A DNA stretch of 64,000 bases from Paracoccus sp. IB05 (GTDB lineage: Bacteria > Pseudomonadota > Alphaproteobacteria > Rhodobacterales > Rhodobacteraceae), in the NCBI RefSeq assembly GCF_016405985.1, contig NZ_JAEFCF010000004.1:124001-188000 (forward strand). Direction: 5' to 3'. Below the pieces are notes generated by a model. The model was not told the DNA's origin. It saw nothing but the letters and a program-made list of their open reading frames with translations, and ran no database searches. Positions 54,608 to 63,395 of this stretch are shown one piece after another (position 1 is the stretch's first letter; the number at the start of each line of letters is the position of its first letter). Position numbers and translations under genes: made by a program.

Positions 54608-55144
54608 ATGCCGCGTTTTTTGCTGATTCTGGCCTGGCCATTGATTGAAATCGGTTTGTTTGTGGTTGTCGGGGGCTGGATTGGCCTCTGGGCGACCCTT
54701 GTCTGGGTGGTCGGGACGGCGGTTGTCGGCATTGTGATCCTGCGGATGGTGGCGCAGCGCGGCGCCGGGCTTTTGCGCAGTGGCCTCAACGGTGGCCTGA
54801 ACCGGGGGCTGAGCGGGGCGGCGATGGCGGGTGATGCGCCGGTCACCGGGCTGATGTGGGGGCTTGCAGCTGTATTGCTGATCCTGCCGGGGTTTCTGAC
54901 CGATGCGCTTGGGGTGTTGCTTTTGCTGCCGCCGGTGCAGGCCCTGGTGAAAGGCGCCGTGCTGGCCCGGGTCAATATCATGGGGGCCGGCGCGTTTTCG
55001 CAGCGTCAGGCGGGCGCCGGCAGGGGGCAGGCCGGCATGCCGCAAGGCGATGTGACGGTCGATGGCGAATGGGTCGAGGTGCCGCCCGAACATCCCGCGG
55101 CACCTGGTCGCAACCGCCCGTCGCGCTGGACCGAAATCGAATAG
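54608..55144 (+). CDS. fxsA: FxsA family membrane protein
   Basis: About 178 residues from the ATG at 54608 (MPRFLLILAWPLIEIGLFVVVGG), preceded by AGGGA; the upstream frame is not conserved. Three TM segments and the conserved helical middle IGIVILRMVAQRGAGLL, MWGLAAVLLILPGFLTDALG. FxsA is an inner-membrane protein that modulates phage F exclusion in E. coli; its general role is unclear. It is divergent from the Tim44-like gene and upstream of secB. Confidence 0.88.
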   Translation: MPRFLLILAWPLIEIGLFVVVGGWIGLWATLVWVVGTAVVGIVILRMVAQRGAGLLRSGLNGGLNRGLSGAAMAGDAPVTGLMWGLAAVLLILPGFLTDALGVLLLLPPVQALVKGAVLARVNIMGAGAFSQRQAGAGRGQAGMPQGDVTVDGEWVEVPPEHPAAPGRNRPSRWTEIE

Positions 55145-55320
55145 CTGCTCAGGGAGCGGAACCTGGTCATGGAACCGGAGCCACCCCAGGGGCTGACCCC
55201 GGAGCTTTCCATTGAGCGCCGCCCCCCGCTCTGTTAGGGGAGGGCGGTAGCTTTGACTGGCGCGGCGCGCCCCCGGGCGGGCAAACTGCCTCTGCCCGCG
55301 CAAATTCCAGGAGGATTTCG

Positions 55321-55824
55321 ATGGCCGAAGAAACAGGTGCAAACGGGGCTCAGGCTCCGCAGGTCCGGATGCAGGTTCTGGCGCAATATATCCGCGACAT
55401 GAGCTTTGAAAACGTCGTGGTGCAAAAGGGCCTTGCCGGCGTCGAAGTGCAGCCCGATGTGCAGGTGGCGGTCAGCCTTGATGCGCGCAAACGCAGTGTC
55501 GAGCACCAGTATGACGTGATCACCAAATTCAAGGTCACCTCGAAGAACAAAACCAATGACGAGACGCTGTTCCTGCTCGAACTGGAATATGGCGGCACCT
55601 TCCTGATCGACGGCGTGCCGGAGGACCAGCTGCATCCGTTCCTGCTGATCGAATGCCCGCGCCTTCTGTTCCCCTTTGTGCGCCGTATTATTTCGGATGT
55701 GACCCGCGACGGCGGCTTCCCGCCGCTGAATATCGACAATGTCGATTTTCTGGCCCTTTACCGTCAGGAAATCGCGCGCCGCCAGGCCGCCCAGACCGAA
55801 GCCGCGCCGCTGGTCACCAACTGA
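55321..55824 (+). CDS. secB: Protein-export chaperone SecB
   Basis: 167 residues with the family hallmark regions QVRMQVLAQYIRDMSFENV, EVQPDVQVAVSLDARK, LELEYGGTFLIDGVPEDQL and FPFVRRIISDVTRDGGFPPL. It forms a homotetramer that holds preproteins unfolded and hands them to SecA. It has an AGGAGG site and its own terminator. Confidence 0.96.
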   Translation: MAEETGANGAQAPQVRMQVLAQYIRDMSFENVVVQKGLAGVEVQPDVQVAVSLDARKRSVEHQYDVITKFKVTSKNKTNDETLFLLELEYGGTFLIDGVPEDQLHPFLLIECPRLLFPFVRRIISDVTRDGGFPPLNIDNVDFLALYRQEIARRQAAQTEAAPLVTN

Positions 55825-55852
55825 TCCGCGCGGAAGAACCGCAGAATATGAC

Positions 55853-55882
55853 AAAGGCGGCAGAGTGATCTGCCGCCTTTTT
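55853..55882 (+). terminator. Terminator of secB
   Basis: A 12-bp stem AAAGGCGGCAGA/TCTGCCGCCTTT with a GTGA loop runs into five T residues, 28 bases after the secB stop. Confidence 0.87.
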
Positions 55883-55927
55883 GCTGTCTTGCTGGCTGTG
55901 ATCAGAACGGTCGATCAGACCCGGGGA

Positions 55928-56395
55928 TCAGACCCGGTGATAGGGGCCGCCCGCAAGGATCGTCGCCGCGCGGTACAGCTGTTCAGCGAGCATCACCCGG
56001 ACCAGCATATGGGGCCAGACCATCGCGCCAAAGCTGATGGAGTGATCGGCCCTGGTCCTGAGGTCAGGGTGAATGCCATCGGCACCGCCGATCACAAAAG
56101 CCAGATCCTGCCGCCCGGCATCGCGCCATTTCGCCAGCAGACCCGCGAATTCCGGCGATGACAGCTGCCGCCCGCGCTCATCCAGGGTGCAGATCAGCGC
56201 GCCCGCAGGAATTGCGCGCGTCAGAAGCACGGCCTCGGCCTCCATGCCGCCGCCCTTCTTGTCCTCGACCTCAATCTCGGCGGCGGGGCCAAGCGCCAGC
56301 GCGCGGCCCTGCTTGCCGAAACGGTCAAGGTAATCGTCGATCAGATCGCGCTCGGGCGAGGCACGCAGCCGCCCGACCACACAAAGATGAACCCG
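55928..56395 (-). CDS. rlmH: 23S rRNA (pseudouridine1915-N3)-methyltransferase
   Basis: About 155 residues from the GTG at 56395 (VRVHLCVVGRL). The longer frame to 56491 overlaps rsfS and is rejected. SPOUT knot features: CTLDERGRQLSSPEFA, FVIGGADGIHPDLRTRA and HMLVRVMLAEQLYRAATILAGGPYHR. It methylates pseudouridine 1915 in ribosome helix 69. The rsfS-rlmH order is conserved in bacteria. Confidence 0.94.
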   Translation of the reverse strand, partial: RVHLCVVGRLRASPERDLIDDYLDRFGKQGRALALGPAAEIEVEDKKGGGMEAEAVLLTRAIPAGALICTLDERGRQLSSPEFAGLLAKWRDAGRQDLAFVIGGADGIHPDLRTRADHSISFGAMVWPHMLVRVMLAEQLYRAATILAGGPYHRV

Positions 56396-56402
56396 CACCG
56401 GA

Positions 56403-56885
56403 TTACAGCGTGCGGGCGGCCCCGACCTGTCCGGCGGGCAGCCACATCTTTTCCAGCTGGTAGAATTCACGCACTTCCGGGCGGAAGACATGGACGATCA
56501 CATCGCCCGAATCGATCAGCACCCAGTCGCCGGTTTCTTTGCCTTCCATGCGGGAGACGATCCCGAAGGCCTGTTTCAGCCGTTCCGACAATTTCTCGGC
56601 AATTGCCGCCACCTGGCGCGACGAACGCCCCGAGCAGATCACCATGTAATCGGCGACATCCGAGCGACCGCGCAGATCGATCAGCACGACATCCTCGGCC
56701 TTGTCATCCTCGACCGAGGACATGACGGCATCGCGAACGGCGTCCGAGCTGAATTCCGTCTGGGCAGGGCGTCCGGCGCGCGGGGCAACCGGCAGGCCGG
56801 TTGCAGGGTCAGTATGGGACAGGGAAGTGTCCTCCAAAGCAGCGCGCAAGCCCCGCGCCGGGCATTCTGATCCGCAGCCTATCAC
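56403..56885 (-). CDS. rsfS: Ribosome silencing factor
   Basis: Up to 160 residues. The core (from about residue 50) has DAVMSSVEDDKAEDVVLIDLR, DYMVICSGRSSRQVAAIAEKL and GDWVLIDSGDVIVHVF, then REFYQLEKMW, all typical of RsfS/YbeB. It binds uL14 and blocks subunit joining in starvation. The start is uncertain: a GTG opens the frame at 56885, and a TGGAGG sequence precedes a CTG near 56822 by about eight bases, so a non-canonical start is possible. Confidence 0.9.
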   Translation of the reverse strand: MIGCGSECPARGLRAALEDTSLSHTDPATGLPVAPRAGRPAQTEFSSDAVRDAVMSSVEDDKAEDVVLIDLRGRSDVADYMVICSGRSSRQVAAIAEKLSERLKQAFGIVSRMEGKETGDWVLIDSGDVIVHVFRPEVREFYQLEKMWLPAGQVGAARTL

Positions 56886-57006
56886 CCAAGGCAGGAAATC
56901 TCAACGCCAGGGCGAACGGTTACCGGAATATCGCCCGGATTCGGACAAAAATCTGCCGGACACCCCCGGCACGCTCCGGCCAGCAGCGTTGAAAATGGAG
57001 GGCAGC

Positions 57007-57381
57007 ATGGCTTCGCTGGAACATACCGAAAGACTGTCACGCGCGCTGGCCGCCGGTGAGAGCGTCGGAATCACCCAAAAGCAGATGTTTCCGCCTTTGT
57101 TCAGGGTGCTGGCAAAACTCGGCCTGCCGGTCCGGCCCTTGCACTTCCTTCCGGCCTGGATCGCGCTGATTGTGTTTGCCGCCCTGGGGGGCGTGCTTTT
57201 CGCCGGTTTTTGGTGGGTCCTGGACCTGCTCGGGGCGCAGTTGCCACGCAAATTTGTCGCGATCCACACTTTCGGCGCGCTGAATATGGCCATGATTGGT
57301 GCCCTGTTCGGGGGTGTGATAACGGTTTTCATCCGCTTCCAGTCGCTCAGCCGCGGTCTGCCGCACTGGCGCGAACTCTGA
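57007..57381 (+). CDS. Small membrane protein, DUF6404-like
   Basis: 124 residues from the ATG at 57007, just after GGAGG. An ATG at 56995 is in frame; the frame further up runs opposite rsfS. Two TM segments (about 48-70 and 87-108) follow a cytosolic N-terminus containing SVGITQKQMFPPLFRVLAKLG. The TM hairpin and C-terminal FIRFQSLSRGLPHWREL are seen in conserved short Rhodobacterales proteins. No function is known. Confidence 0.68.
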   Translation: MASLEHTERLSRALAAGESVGITQKQMFPPLFRVLAKLGLPVRPLHFLPAWIALIVFAALGGVLFAGFWWVLDLLGAQLPRKFVAIHTFGALNMAMIGALFGGVITVFIRFQSLSRGLPHWREL

Positions 57382-57665
57382 TCACCGCCCTGGGCCTTCG
57401 GCCTCTGAAATGTCCGTATACCCGTTATCCGGGGCGTTTTGCAGCGATCCTTGATCATGCGCAGATTTGGGCGTAAATACACTGCCATGAATGGGTTCAT
57501 CTATTTCAACATCACCGATCATGCGCGTCTTCCGGCGCGGTTTTTCGGCGCGACCCGCAACATTCTCGCACGTCTTTGACGCGGCGGGCGGGTTTTTCCT
57601 GCCCAGATGCCGCCGGACCCCGAGACCCAGACAATCTGACAAGCTATCCCACAAAGGTGAGAGCC

Positions 57666-59099
57666 ATGACCGCCCCTAAATCGGCTGTTCTGAGAACCCT
57701 CTACGACAAGATCTGGGACGACCACGTCGTCCATACTTCTGAAGACGGCACCTGTCTTCTGTATATCGACCGCCATCTGGTGCATGAAGTCACCAGCCCC
57801 CAGGCGTTCGAAGGGCTGCGGATGACCGGCCGCAAAGTGCGCGCGCCGGAGAAAACCATCGCAGTGCCCGACCATAACGTGCCCACGACCGAGGGCCGCG
57901 AGACCCATATCGACAATGAGGAATCACGCATCCAGGTCGATGCGCTGGACAAGAACGCGCGTGAATTCGGCGTGGTTTACTATCCGGTGACCGATATTCG
58001 CCAGGGCATCGTGCATATCGTCGGCCCGGAACAGGGCTGGACGCTGCCGGGCATGACCGTGGTCTGCGGCGACAGCCATACCGCGACCCATGGCGCTTTC
58101 GGCTCGCTCGCGCATGGGATCGGCACCTCCGAGGTCGAACATGTTCTGGCGACCCAGACGCTGATCCAGAAGAAATCGAAAAATATGAAGGTCGAGATCA
58201 CCGGCAAACTGCTGCCCGGTGTGACCGCGAAGGACATCACCCTTGCCGTGATCGGCAAGACCGGCACCGCCGGTGGTACCGGCTATGTCATTGAATATTG
58301 CGGTGAAGCGATCCGCGAGCTTTCGATGGAAGGCCGCATGACCGTCTGCAATATGGCCATCGAAGGCGGCGCCCGCGCTGGCCTGATCGCGCCGGATGAG
58401 AAGACATTCGCCTATTGCATGGGCCGCCCCCATGCGCCGAAAGGCGCGAAATGGGAGGCTGCGGTCTCGTACTGGAAAACGCTCTTCACCGATGAGGGGG
58501 CGCATTTCGACAAGATCATCACGATCAAAGGCGAAGATATCGCGCCGGTCGTCACCTGGGGCACCTCGCCCGAAGACGTGCTGCCGATCACCGCGACCGT
58601 GCCTTTCGCCGCCGATTTCCAGGGCGGCAAGGTCGAGGCCGCACAGCGCTCCATCGACTATATGGGCCTGACCCCGGGCATGAAACTGACCGATGTAAAG
58701 GTCGATGCAGTGTTCATCGGGTCCTGCACCAATGGACGGATCGAAGACCTTCGCGCAGCCGCCGGGATCCTCAAAGGCCGCAAACTGGCGCCGGGCGTCC
58801 GGGGCATGGTCGTGCCGGGGTCGGGCCTCGTGCGGCTCCAGGCCGAAGAAGAGGGTCTGGCGCAGATCTTCACCGATGCCGGCTTCGAATGGCGTCTGGC
58901 CGGGTGCTCGATGTGCCTGGGCATGAACCCCGACCAGCTGGCCCCGGGCGAGCGCTGCGCCGCCACCTCGAACCGCAATTTCGAGGGCCGGATGGGGCGT
59001 GGCGGCCGCACGCATCTGATGTCGCCGGTGATGGCGGCCGCAGCGGCAATTACCGGCCACCTGACCGATATCCGTGATATCATGGCGGAAACCGCCTGA
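57666..59099 (+). CDS. leuC: 3-isopropylmalate dehydratase, large subunit
   Basis: 477 residues from the ATG at 57666, with an AGGTGAG site. Aconitase-fold motifs: [19 protein letters not shown], the 4Fe-4S ligands in [13 protein letters not shown] and [13 protein letters not shown], and [15 protein letters not shown]. With LeuD it isomerises 2- to 3-isopropylmalate in leucine synthesis. It is separated from leuD by one membrane-protein gene. The 284 bases upstream hold a possible 30-codon frame at 57487-57579 that I do not accept. Confidence 0.97.
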   Translation: MTAPKSAVLRTLYDKIWDDHVVHTSEDGTCLLYIDRHLVHEVTSPQAFEGLRMTGRKVRAPEKTIAVPDHNVPTTEGRETHIDNEESRIQVDALDKNAREFGVVYYPVTDIRQGIVHIVGPEQGWTLPGMTVVCGDSHTATHGAFGSLAHGIGTSEVEHVLATQTLIQKKSKNMKVEITGKLLPGVTAKDITLAVIGKTGTAGGTGYVIEYCGEAIRELSMEGRMTVCNMAIEGGARAGLIAPDEKTFAYCMGRPHAPKGAKWEAAVSYWKTLFTDEGAHFDKIITIKGEDIAPVVTWGTSPEDVLPITATVPFAADFQGGKVEAAQRSIDYMGLTPGMKLTDVKVDAVFIGSCTNGRIEDLRAAAGILKGRKLAPGVRGMVVPGSGLVRLQAEEEGLAQIFTDAGFEWRLAGCSMCLGMNPDQLAPGERCAATSNRNFEGRMGRGGRTHLMSPVMAAAAAITGHLTDIRDIMAETA

Positions 59100-59125
59100 T
59101 TTCACATAGTCAAAGGACAGTCGTC

Positions 59126-59647
59126 ATGAAGGGTTCCACAACCAGCATTCTTGCAGGTGTGCTCGCCGTAATCGCCGGGCTTATCGCGCTGATCTTTCCG
59201 CTTCCCGCCTCATTGGCGGTGGCGGTGTTTGTTGGCCTCGCCTTTCTGATTTCGGGTGCGCTTGGGCTCTTTGCCGCCTTTTCGGACAAAGAGCTGCCAT
59301 CGCGCGGCTGGCTGATGCTGCTGGCGCTGATGCAGCTGGTGCTGGGCGTCTGGCTGCTGGCCAACCCGCTGGCGGGCCTGATTTCGCTGACGATCATGGC
59401 AGGAGCGCTGTTCTTCGCGACCGGCGTGTTGCGGCTGGTCTGGGCCTTCCGTCTTGGTTCATCCGCAGGTCAGGGCTTCTGGGTCCTGATCCTGACGGGG
59501 CTGCTTTCGGTCGGGCTTGGGCTCTATGTCCTTTTCTTCCTTCCCGCAGCCAGCGCGATCCTGCTTGGAACGCTTCTGGCCATCGAACTCCTCTCTGTCG
59601 GCGCCGCCCTGATCGCGATGGGCATTGCGCTGCGAAAACTCCAATAG
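59126..59647 (+). CDS. HdeD-like (DUF308) membrane protein
   Basis: 173 residues with six TM segments and the repeated DUF308 pattern (GVLAVIAGLIALIFP, LMQLVLGVWLLANP, LLSVGLGLYVLFFLP). HdeD in E. coli is linked to acid resistance. It lies between leuC and leuD with 26- and 9-base gaps, so it is co-transcribed with them although no link to leucine synthesis is known. Confidence 0.87.
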   Translation: MKGSTTSILAGVLAVIAGLIALIFPLPASLAVAVFVGLAFLISGALGLFAAFSDKELPSRGWLMLLALMQLVLGVWLLANPLAGLISLTIMAGALFFATGVLRLVWAFRLGSSAGQGFWVLILTGLLSVGLGLYVLFFLPAASAILLGTLLAIELLSVGAALIAMGIALRKLQ

Positions 59648-59656
59648 GTAGCCCCA

Positions 59657-60262
59657 ATGGATAAATTCACCACCATCACCGGGATTGCGGCGCCGATGCC
59701 GCTGGTCAATATCGACACCGATATGATCATCCCGAAGCAATTCCTGAAGACGATCAAGCGGTCGGGCCTCGGCGTGAACCTGTTTGACGAAATGCGCTAC
59801 ACGCTCGACGGCAAGGAAATTCCGGATTTCGTGCTGAACCAGCCAGCATATCGTGAAAGCCAGATCATCGTCGCGGGCGATAATTTCGGCTGCGGCTCCT
59901 CGCGCGAGCACGCGCCCTGGGCATTGCTGGATTTCGGGATCCGCTCTGTGATCTCGACCTCTTTTGCGGATATTTTCTACAATAACTGCTTCAAGAACGG
60001 CATCCTGCCGATCATCCTGCCGCAAGACGCGGTCGGCTATCTGATGGATGACGCGAAAAAGGGCGCCAATGCCCGCATCACCGTGGACCTTGAGAACCAG
60101 ACGGTTTCGGCCTCGGATGGCAAGAGCTTTGCCTTCGAGGTGGATGCCTTCAAAAAGCACTGCCTCCTGAACGGGCTCGATGATATCGGCCTGACGATGG
60201 AGAAAGTCTCGGCGATCGACACATTCGAGAAGCAAAACGCGGCCGCCCGCCCCTGGGCCTGA
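59657..60262 (+). CDS. leuD: 3-isopropylmalate dehydratase, small subunit
   Basis: 201 residues of the aconitase swivel domain: [55 protein letters not shown]. It completes the LeuCD heterodimer. A terminator follows about 80 bases downstream. Confidence 0.97.
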   Translation: MDKFTTITGIAAPMPLVNIDTDMIIPKQFLKTIKRSGLGVNLFDEMRYTLDGKEIPDFVLNQPAYRESQIIVAGDNFGCGSSREHAPWALLDFGIRSVISTSFADIFYNNCFKNGILPIILPQDAVGYLMDDAKKGANARITVDLENQTVSASDGKSFAFEVDAFKKHCLLNGLDDIGLTMEKVSAIDTFEKQNAAARPWA

Positions 60263-60279
60263 CGCCAGGCCCGTTACGT

Positions 60280-60314
60280 CTGGCCCACTAAGTCTGGCCC
60301 CACTAAGTCTGGCC
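60280..60314. repeat. Short tandem repeat downstream of leuD
   Basis: The unit CTGGCCCACTAAGT occurs twice (second copy with one extra C), followed by a partial CTGGCC. It is untranslated, lies before the leuD terminator and looks like slippage. Confidence 0.6.
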
Positions 60315-60341
60315 GGGGCAATCCCGACATGGCTGATTTCA

Positions 60342-60372
60342 GCGCGGCATCCCCCGGGGTGCCGCGTTTTTT
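60342..60372 (+). terminator. Terminator of the leuC-leuD operon
   Basis: A GC-rich stem (CGCGGCATCCCC / GGGGTGCCGCG, one bulged base) is followed by TTTTTT. The remaining bases up to about 60567 show no gene. Confidence 0.82.
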
Positions 60373-60567
60373 GTCGATCTGTTGAATTCTCGTGATTTTT
60401 TCTCCGGAATTCACCGGGGGTTTTCGCTTTTGCTCCATTCTTGCAACATCTTCGCCCTGTTTCGGCCACAGGGCCAGGGTCTCATGGGCAAGGTAGTTGC
60501 TTCACGCGGCGAAAGTAGGCAAAAGTTGGGCAAAATTGAGGCGATCCGCCATAATGTCGGCGGGATC

Positions 60568-61464
60568 ATGGGAAACAGGAGGCGGCATCGTATCGCTTCC
60601 GTCCATGTTGAGGAAGTGAAGGCAGTGGTCTCACGGATGACCGGCGCCCTTGTGCGCGCATTTCTGGTGATGATTCTCATCGCCACGCCCTCGGTGATCC
60701 TGCCGGGGACGGGGCCTGATACGCAGCAGATGGTGGCGCTGATCGCTTTGTTCGGCGGCGCCCTGACCTTTGCCGAATATAATGCCGTCTATCCGAGCCT
60801 CGTCGAATTCCGCGACGCGCCGCCTTTCAATCGCATCCGTTTCCTCGCGCTGTTTCTCACCGTTTTCATTCTGTCGGTGATCGAGGCGGCCAATATCGCT
60901 CCTACTTCCTTTACCCGCCTGTTCGAGGCGCTTGGCCTGTTGATCGGGCATTCGCTCGACTTTCCCTATTCGCCCGTCCGGCTTGCCTCGATGATGATGT
61001 CGGAAAACGCGAGCCCGGCCGATATTTCGGCTGTCCGCAGCGCCGCCGGAACGGCCTATATCATCTCGCTGATTTCGCTGGCTTTCTTCGTTGTGATCTT
61101 CAAGCTGAAAGGCTGGCCGTCGCGCTACAAGGATTTCAATGTCTGGGTGAACCTGCCGACATTCGAGCCGACCGCCGGCGGTGATGTGGTGGACCGGCTT
61201 GAGCGGGACGCGCGTCTTAACCTTTCCTTAGGCTTTCTGCTGCCATTCCTGATCCCGGCGGTGGTGACTCTGGTCTCGGGCGGGTTTGATCCGGTAACCC
61301 TCACCTCGCCGCAGACCCTGATCTGGACGATGGCGGCATGGGCATTCCTTCCGGCTTCTCTTCTGATGCGCGGCGTCGCCATGGGGCGGATCGCGGCCAT
61401 GATCCGGCAGCGCCGGGTCGCCAATATGCCGCCCACACATCCGGGCATTGTTGCCGCCATCTGA
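60568..61464 (+). CDS. Integral membrane protein of unknown function
   Basis: About 298 residues from the ATG at 60568 (MGNRRRHRIASVHVEEVKAVV); the frame extends to 60382 but that part is not protein-like. Roughly six TM segments in three pairs (about residues 30-70, 85-105, 165-185, 230-290). Cytosolic loops are basic. No domain is recognised. Its last codons overlap the frame of the next gene, so the two may be co-expressed. Confidence 0.65.
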   Translation: MGNRRRHRIASVHVEEVKAVVSRMTGALVRAFLVMILIATPSVILPGTGPDTQQMVALIALFGGALTFAEYNAVYPSLVEFRDAPPFNRIRFLALFLTVFILSVIEAANIAPTSFTRLFEALGLLIGHSLDFPYSPVRLASMMMSENASPADISAVRSAAGTAYIISLISLAFFVVIFKLKGWPSRYKDFNVWVNLPTFEPTAGGDVVDRLERDARLNLSLGFLLPFLIPAVVTLVSGGFDPVTLTSPQTLIWTMAAWAFLPASLLMRGVAMGRIAAMIRQRRVANMPPTHPGIVAAI

Positions 61465-62516
61465 TCGCCTGGCTTTGCCTGATCCTGTTGCCCGTCACTG
61501 CCGCGCTGGCCGAGACGGGGGTGAAACTTGCGGTGTGGAATATCGAACTGGAGCGCCGGGGCCCCGGCCTTTTGCTGCGCGACATCGTCAGCGGCAAAGA
61601 CGCACAGGTCGAGGCGGCGCTGCGGGTGCTGGCAGATCTTGATGCCGATGTGATCCTGCTCGCAGGGTTCGATTATGACCACGGGCTGCTGGCGGCGCGG
61701 CATTTTGCCGACCGGCTTGCCCTGATCGGACCGGATTATCCGCATCTCTTCGCGCTGCGGCCCAACCGTGGTATCGCGACGGGTCTCGATCTGGATCTTG
61801 ACGCGCGGCGCGGCGGGCCGGGCGATGCCCAGGGCTGGGGCTATTTCGCCGGGCAGTCCGGCATGGTGATCCTGTCGAAACTCCCGACTGACAGCGAGGC
61901 TGCGCGCGATTTCAGCACCTTTCTCTGGGCCGATCTTCCCGGCGCGCTTTGGCCGCAATCGCTGCCTTCTGAGGCGCGCGAGGTGCTTCGGCTCTCGACC
62001 ACCGGCCATTGGGAGGTGCCGCTGATCCTTCCCGATGGCAGGCGGCTGCGGCTGTTGACCTGGCATGGCTCGGCCCCGGTTTTCGGCGCTGCGGGCGAGG
62101 TGAATGCGCGGCGAAATCATGATGAGACCGCCTTCTGGACCGCGCTGATCGAGGGGCGGCTGCCATGGGCACCGCCGGTGCCCCCCTTTGTGGTGATGGG
62201 GATCAGCAATCTCGATCCGGTTGACGGGGATGGAAGACATGACGCGATCCGCAGCCTGATTGCGCATTCCGCGCTGCAGGACCCGGCGCCGCGTGCGGCT
62301 TTTGCACCGGCAGATCCGGGTCAGCTTGGCGATCCGGCGCTGGACACGGCCGTGTTTGCGGCAACCGGGGGCCTGCGCACGGCGGTGATCCTGCCCGATG
62401 CCGCGTCTGAGGTGGCTGAGGCGGGGATCCTGCGCCCGGCACCGGAGGATCCGCTTTCGGAAGCCGCCAGCGCCGCGTCGCGCAGCTTTCCGCTCTGGAT
62501 CAGGCTGGCGCCATGA
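61338..62516 (+). CDS. Endonuclease/exonuclease/phosphatase-fold protein, secreted, active site altered
   Basis: Clear coding begins with a signal peptide near 61461 (LIAWLCLILLPVTAALA), then VKLAVWNIELERR typical of the EEP fold. The frame is open from an ATG at 61338, but that part overlaps the upstream gene in another frame and is not protein-like. No ATG, GTG or TTG lies near the signal peptide, so a CTG at 61461, overlapping the previous stop, may be the real start. The LQE glutamate motif is replaced by LLAGFDYD and no SDH motif is visible, so hydrolytic activity is uncertain. Confidence 0.65.
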   Translation: MGIPSGFSSDARRRHGADRGHDPAAPGRQYAAHTSGHCCRHLIAWLCLILLPVTAALAETGVKLAVWNIELERRGPGLLLRDIVSGKDAQVEAALRVLADLDADVILLAGFDYDHGLLAARHFADRLALIGPDYPHLFALRPNRGIATGLDLDLDARRGGPGDAQGWGYFAGQSGMVILSKLPTDSEAARDFSTFLWADLPGALWPQSLPSEAREVLRLSTTGHWEVPLILPDGRRLRLLTWHGSAPVFGAAGEVNARRNHDETAFWTALIEGRLPWAPPVPPFVVMGISNLDPVDGDGRHDAIRSLIAHSALQDPAPRAAFAPADPGQLGDPALDTAVFAATGGLRTAVILPDAASEVAEAGILRPAPEDPLSEAASAASRSFPLWIRLAP

Positions 62517-62525
62517 GCGCGGGGC

Positions 62526-63395
62526 TCAGCCCATCCGTCCCATCTGGCGCCGGATGCGGCGCGCCTGATCCAGCTCGGCATTGATCGCACCACCCGCAAG
62601 GATGGCCCAGACCGAGAGGTAGAGCCACATCATCAGGATCACGGCAGCCCCGATAGAGCCATAGATCCTGTTGTAACTGTTGAAATTCTCGAGATAGAGC
62701 GAGAAGCCCATCGAGACCCCCGCCCAGGCCAGGGTCGCGAAAATGACCCCGCCCGAGAACCAGCGCGAACGCTCGTTCCGGGGCACATTGGGGCCGTAGC
62801 GATAGAGGATCGAGAGGCAGATCAGCACCAGCAACAGCATCGCCGCCCAGGGCAGCAGGCGGGTCAGCCGTGGGGCAAAGTCATCCAGCGGCATCCAGGA
62901 CAGGAGGATCGGCACCACCACCACCGTGGCCAGCGTTCCGATCAGCGCGCCGATCAGCGCAAGCGTCAGAACAAAATCCCGCGCCATGCCGCCCAGCCAG
63001 GAGCGCGGCACCGCGCGATGCACCACATCAAGCCCCTGGACCAGCGCCGAAACCCCGTTGCGCGACGAATAAAGCGCGACCAGCAGCGACAGCACCGTGG
63101 CCCAGCCCAGCGTCGTGCGCGGCGCATTGACCAGCCCCATGACCTGATCATGGATCAACAGGCTGGCATCGGGGGGCAAAAACCGCTCGGCCACCTGGAG
63201 ATAGCCCGCGATCACCACCGGATCGGCCATCAACCCCCAGATCGCCACCACGGCGGCGAGGCCGGGAAAGACCGCGAACATGGCGTAAAAGGCCACTCCG
63301 GCGGCGACAAGGCCGAAATGGCCATCGGTCATCCGCTCGACCACCGCCGTGATAAAGCGCCAGATCCGGCGCAGCGCCTTCATTGCCGGATCCAT
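62526..63395 (-). CDS. YihY/BrkB family inner-membrane protein
   Basis: 289 residues with six or more TM segments. Family features: HFGLVAAGVAFYAMFAVFPGLAA, the SRNGVSALVQGLDVVH region, and PRNERSRWFSGGVIFATLAW, which precedes ENFNSYNRIYGSIGAAVILM. Formerly annotated as ribonuclease BN, the family is now considered a transporter or membrane protein of unknown role. It overlaps the upstream DUF4105 gene by 16 bases on the same strand. Confidence 0.9.
   Translation of the reverse strand: MDPAMKALRRIWRFITAVVERMTDGHFGLVAAGVAFYAMFAVFPGLAAVVAIWGLMADPVVIAGYLQVAERFLPPDASLLIHDQVMGLVNAPRTTLGWATVLSLLVALYSSRNGVSALVQGLDVVHRAVPRSWLGGMARDFVLTLALIGALIGTLATVVVVPILLSWMPLDDFAPRLTRLLPWAAMLLLVLICLSILYRYGPNVPRNERSRWFSGGVIFATLAWAGVSMGFSLYLENFNSYNRIYGSIGAAVILMMWLYLSVWAILAGGAINAELDQARRIRRQMGRMG

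Noticed and set aside
57487-57579. 30-codon frame upstream of leuC, considered as a leucine leader peptide
   Set aside because: It has no run of leucine codons, no clear ribosome site and no obvious attenuator hairpins.
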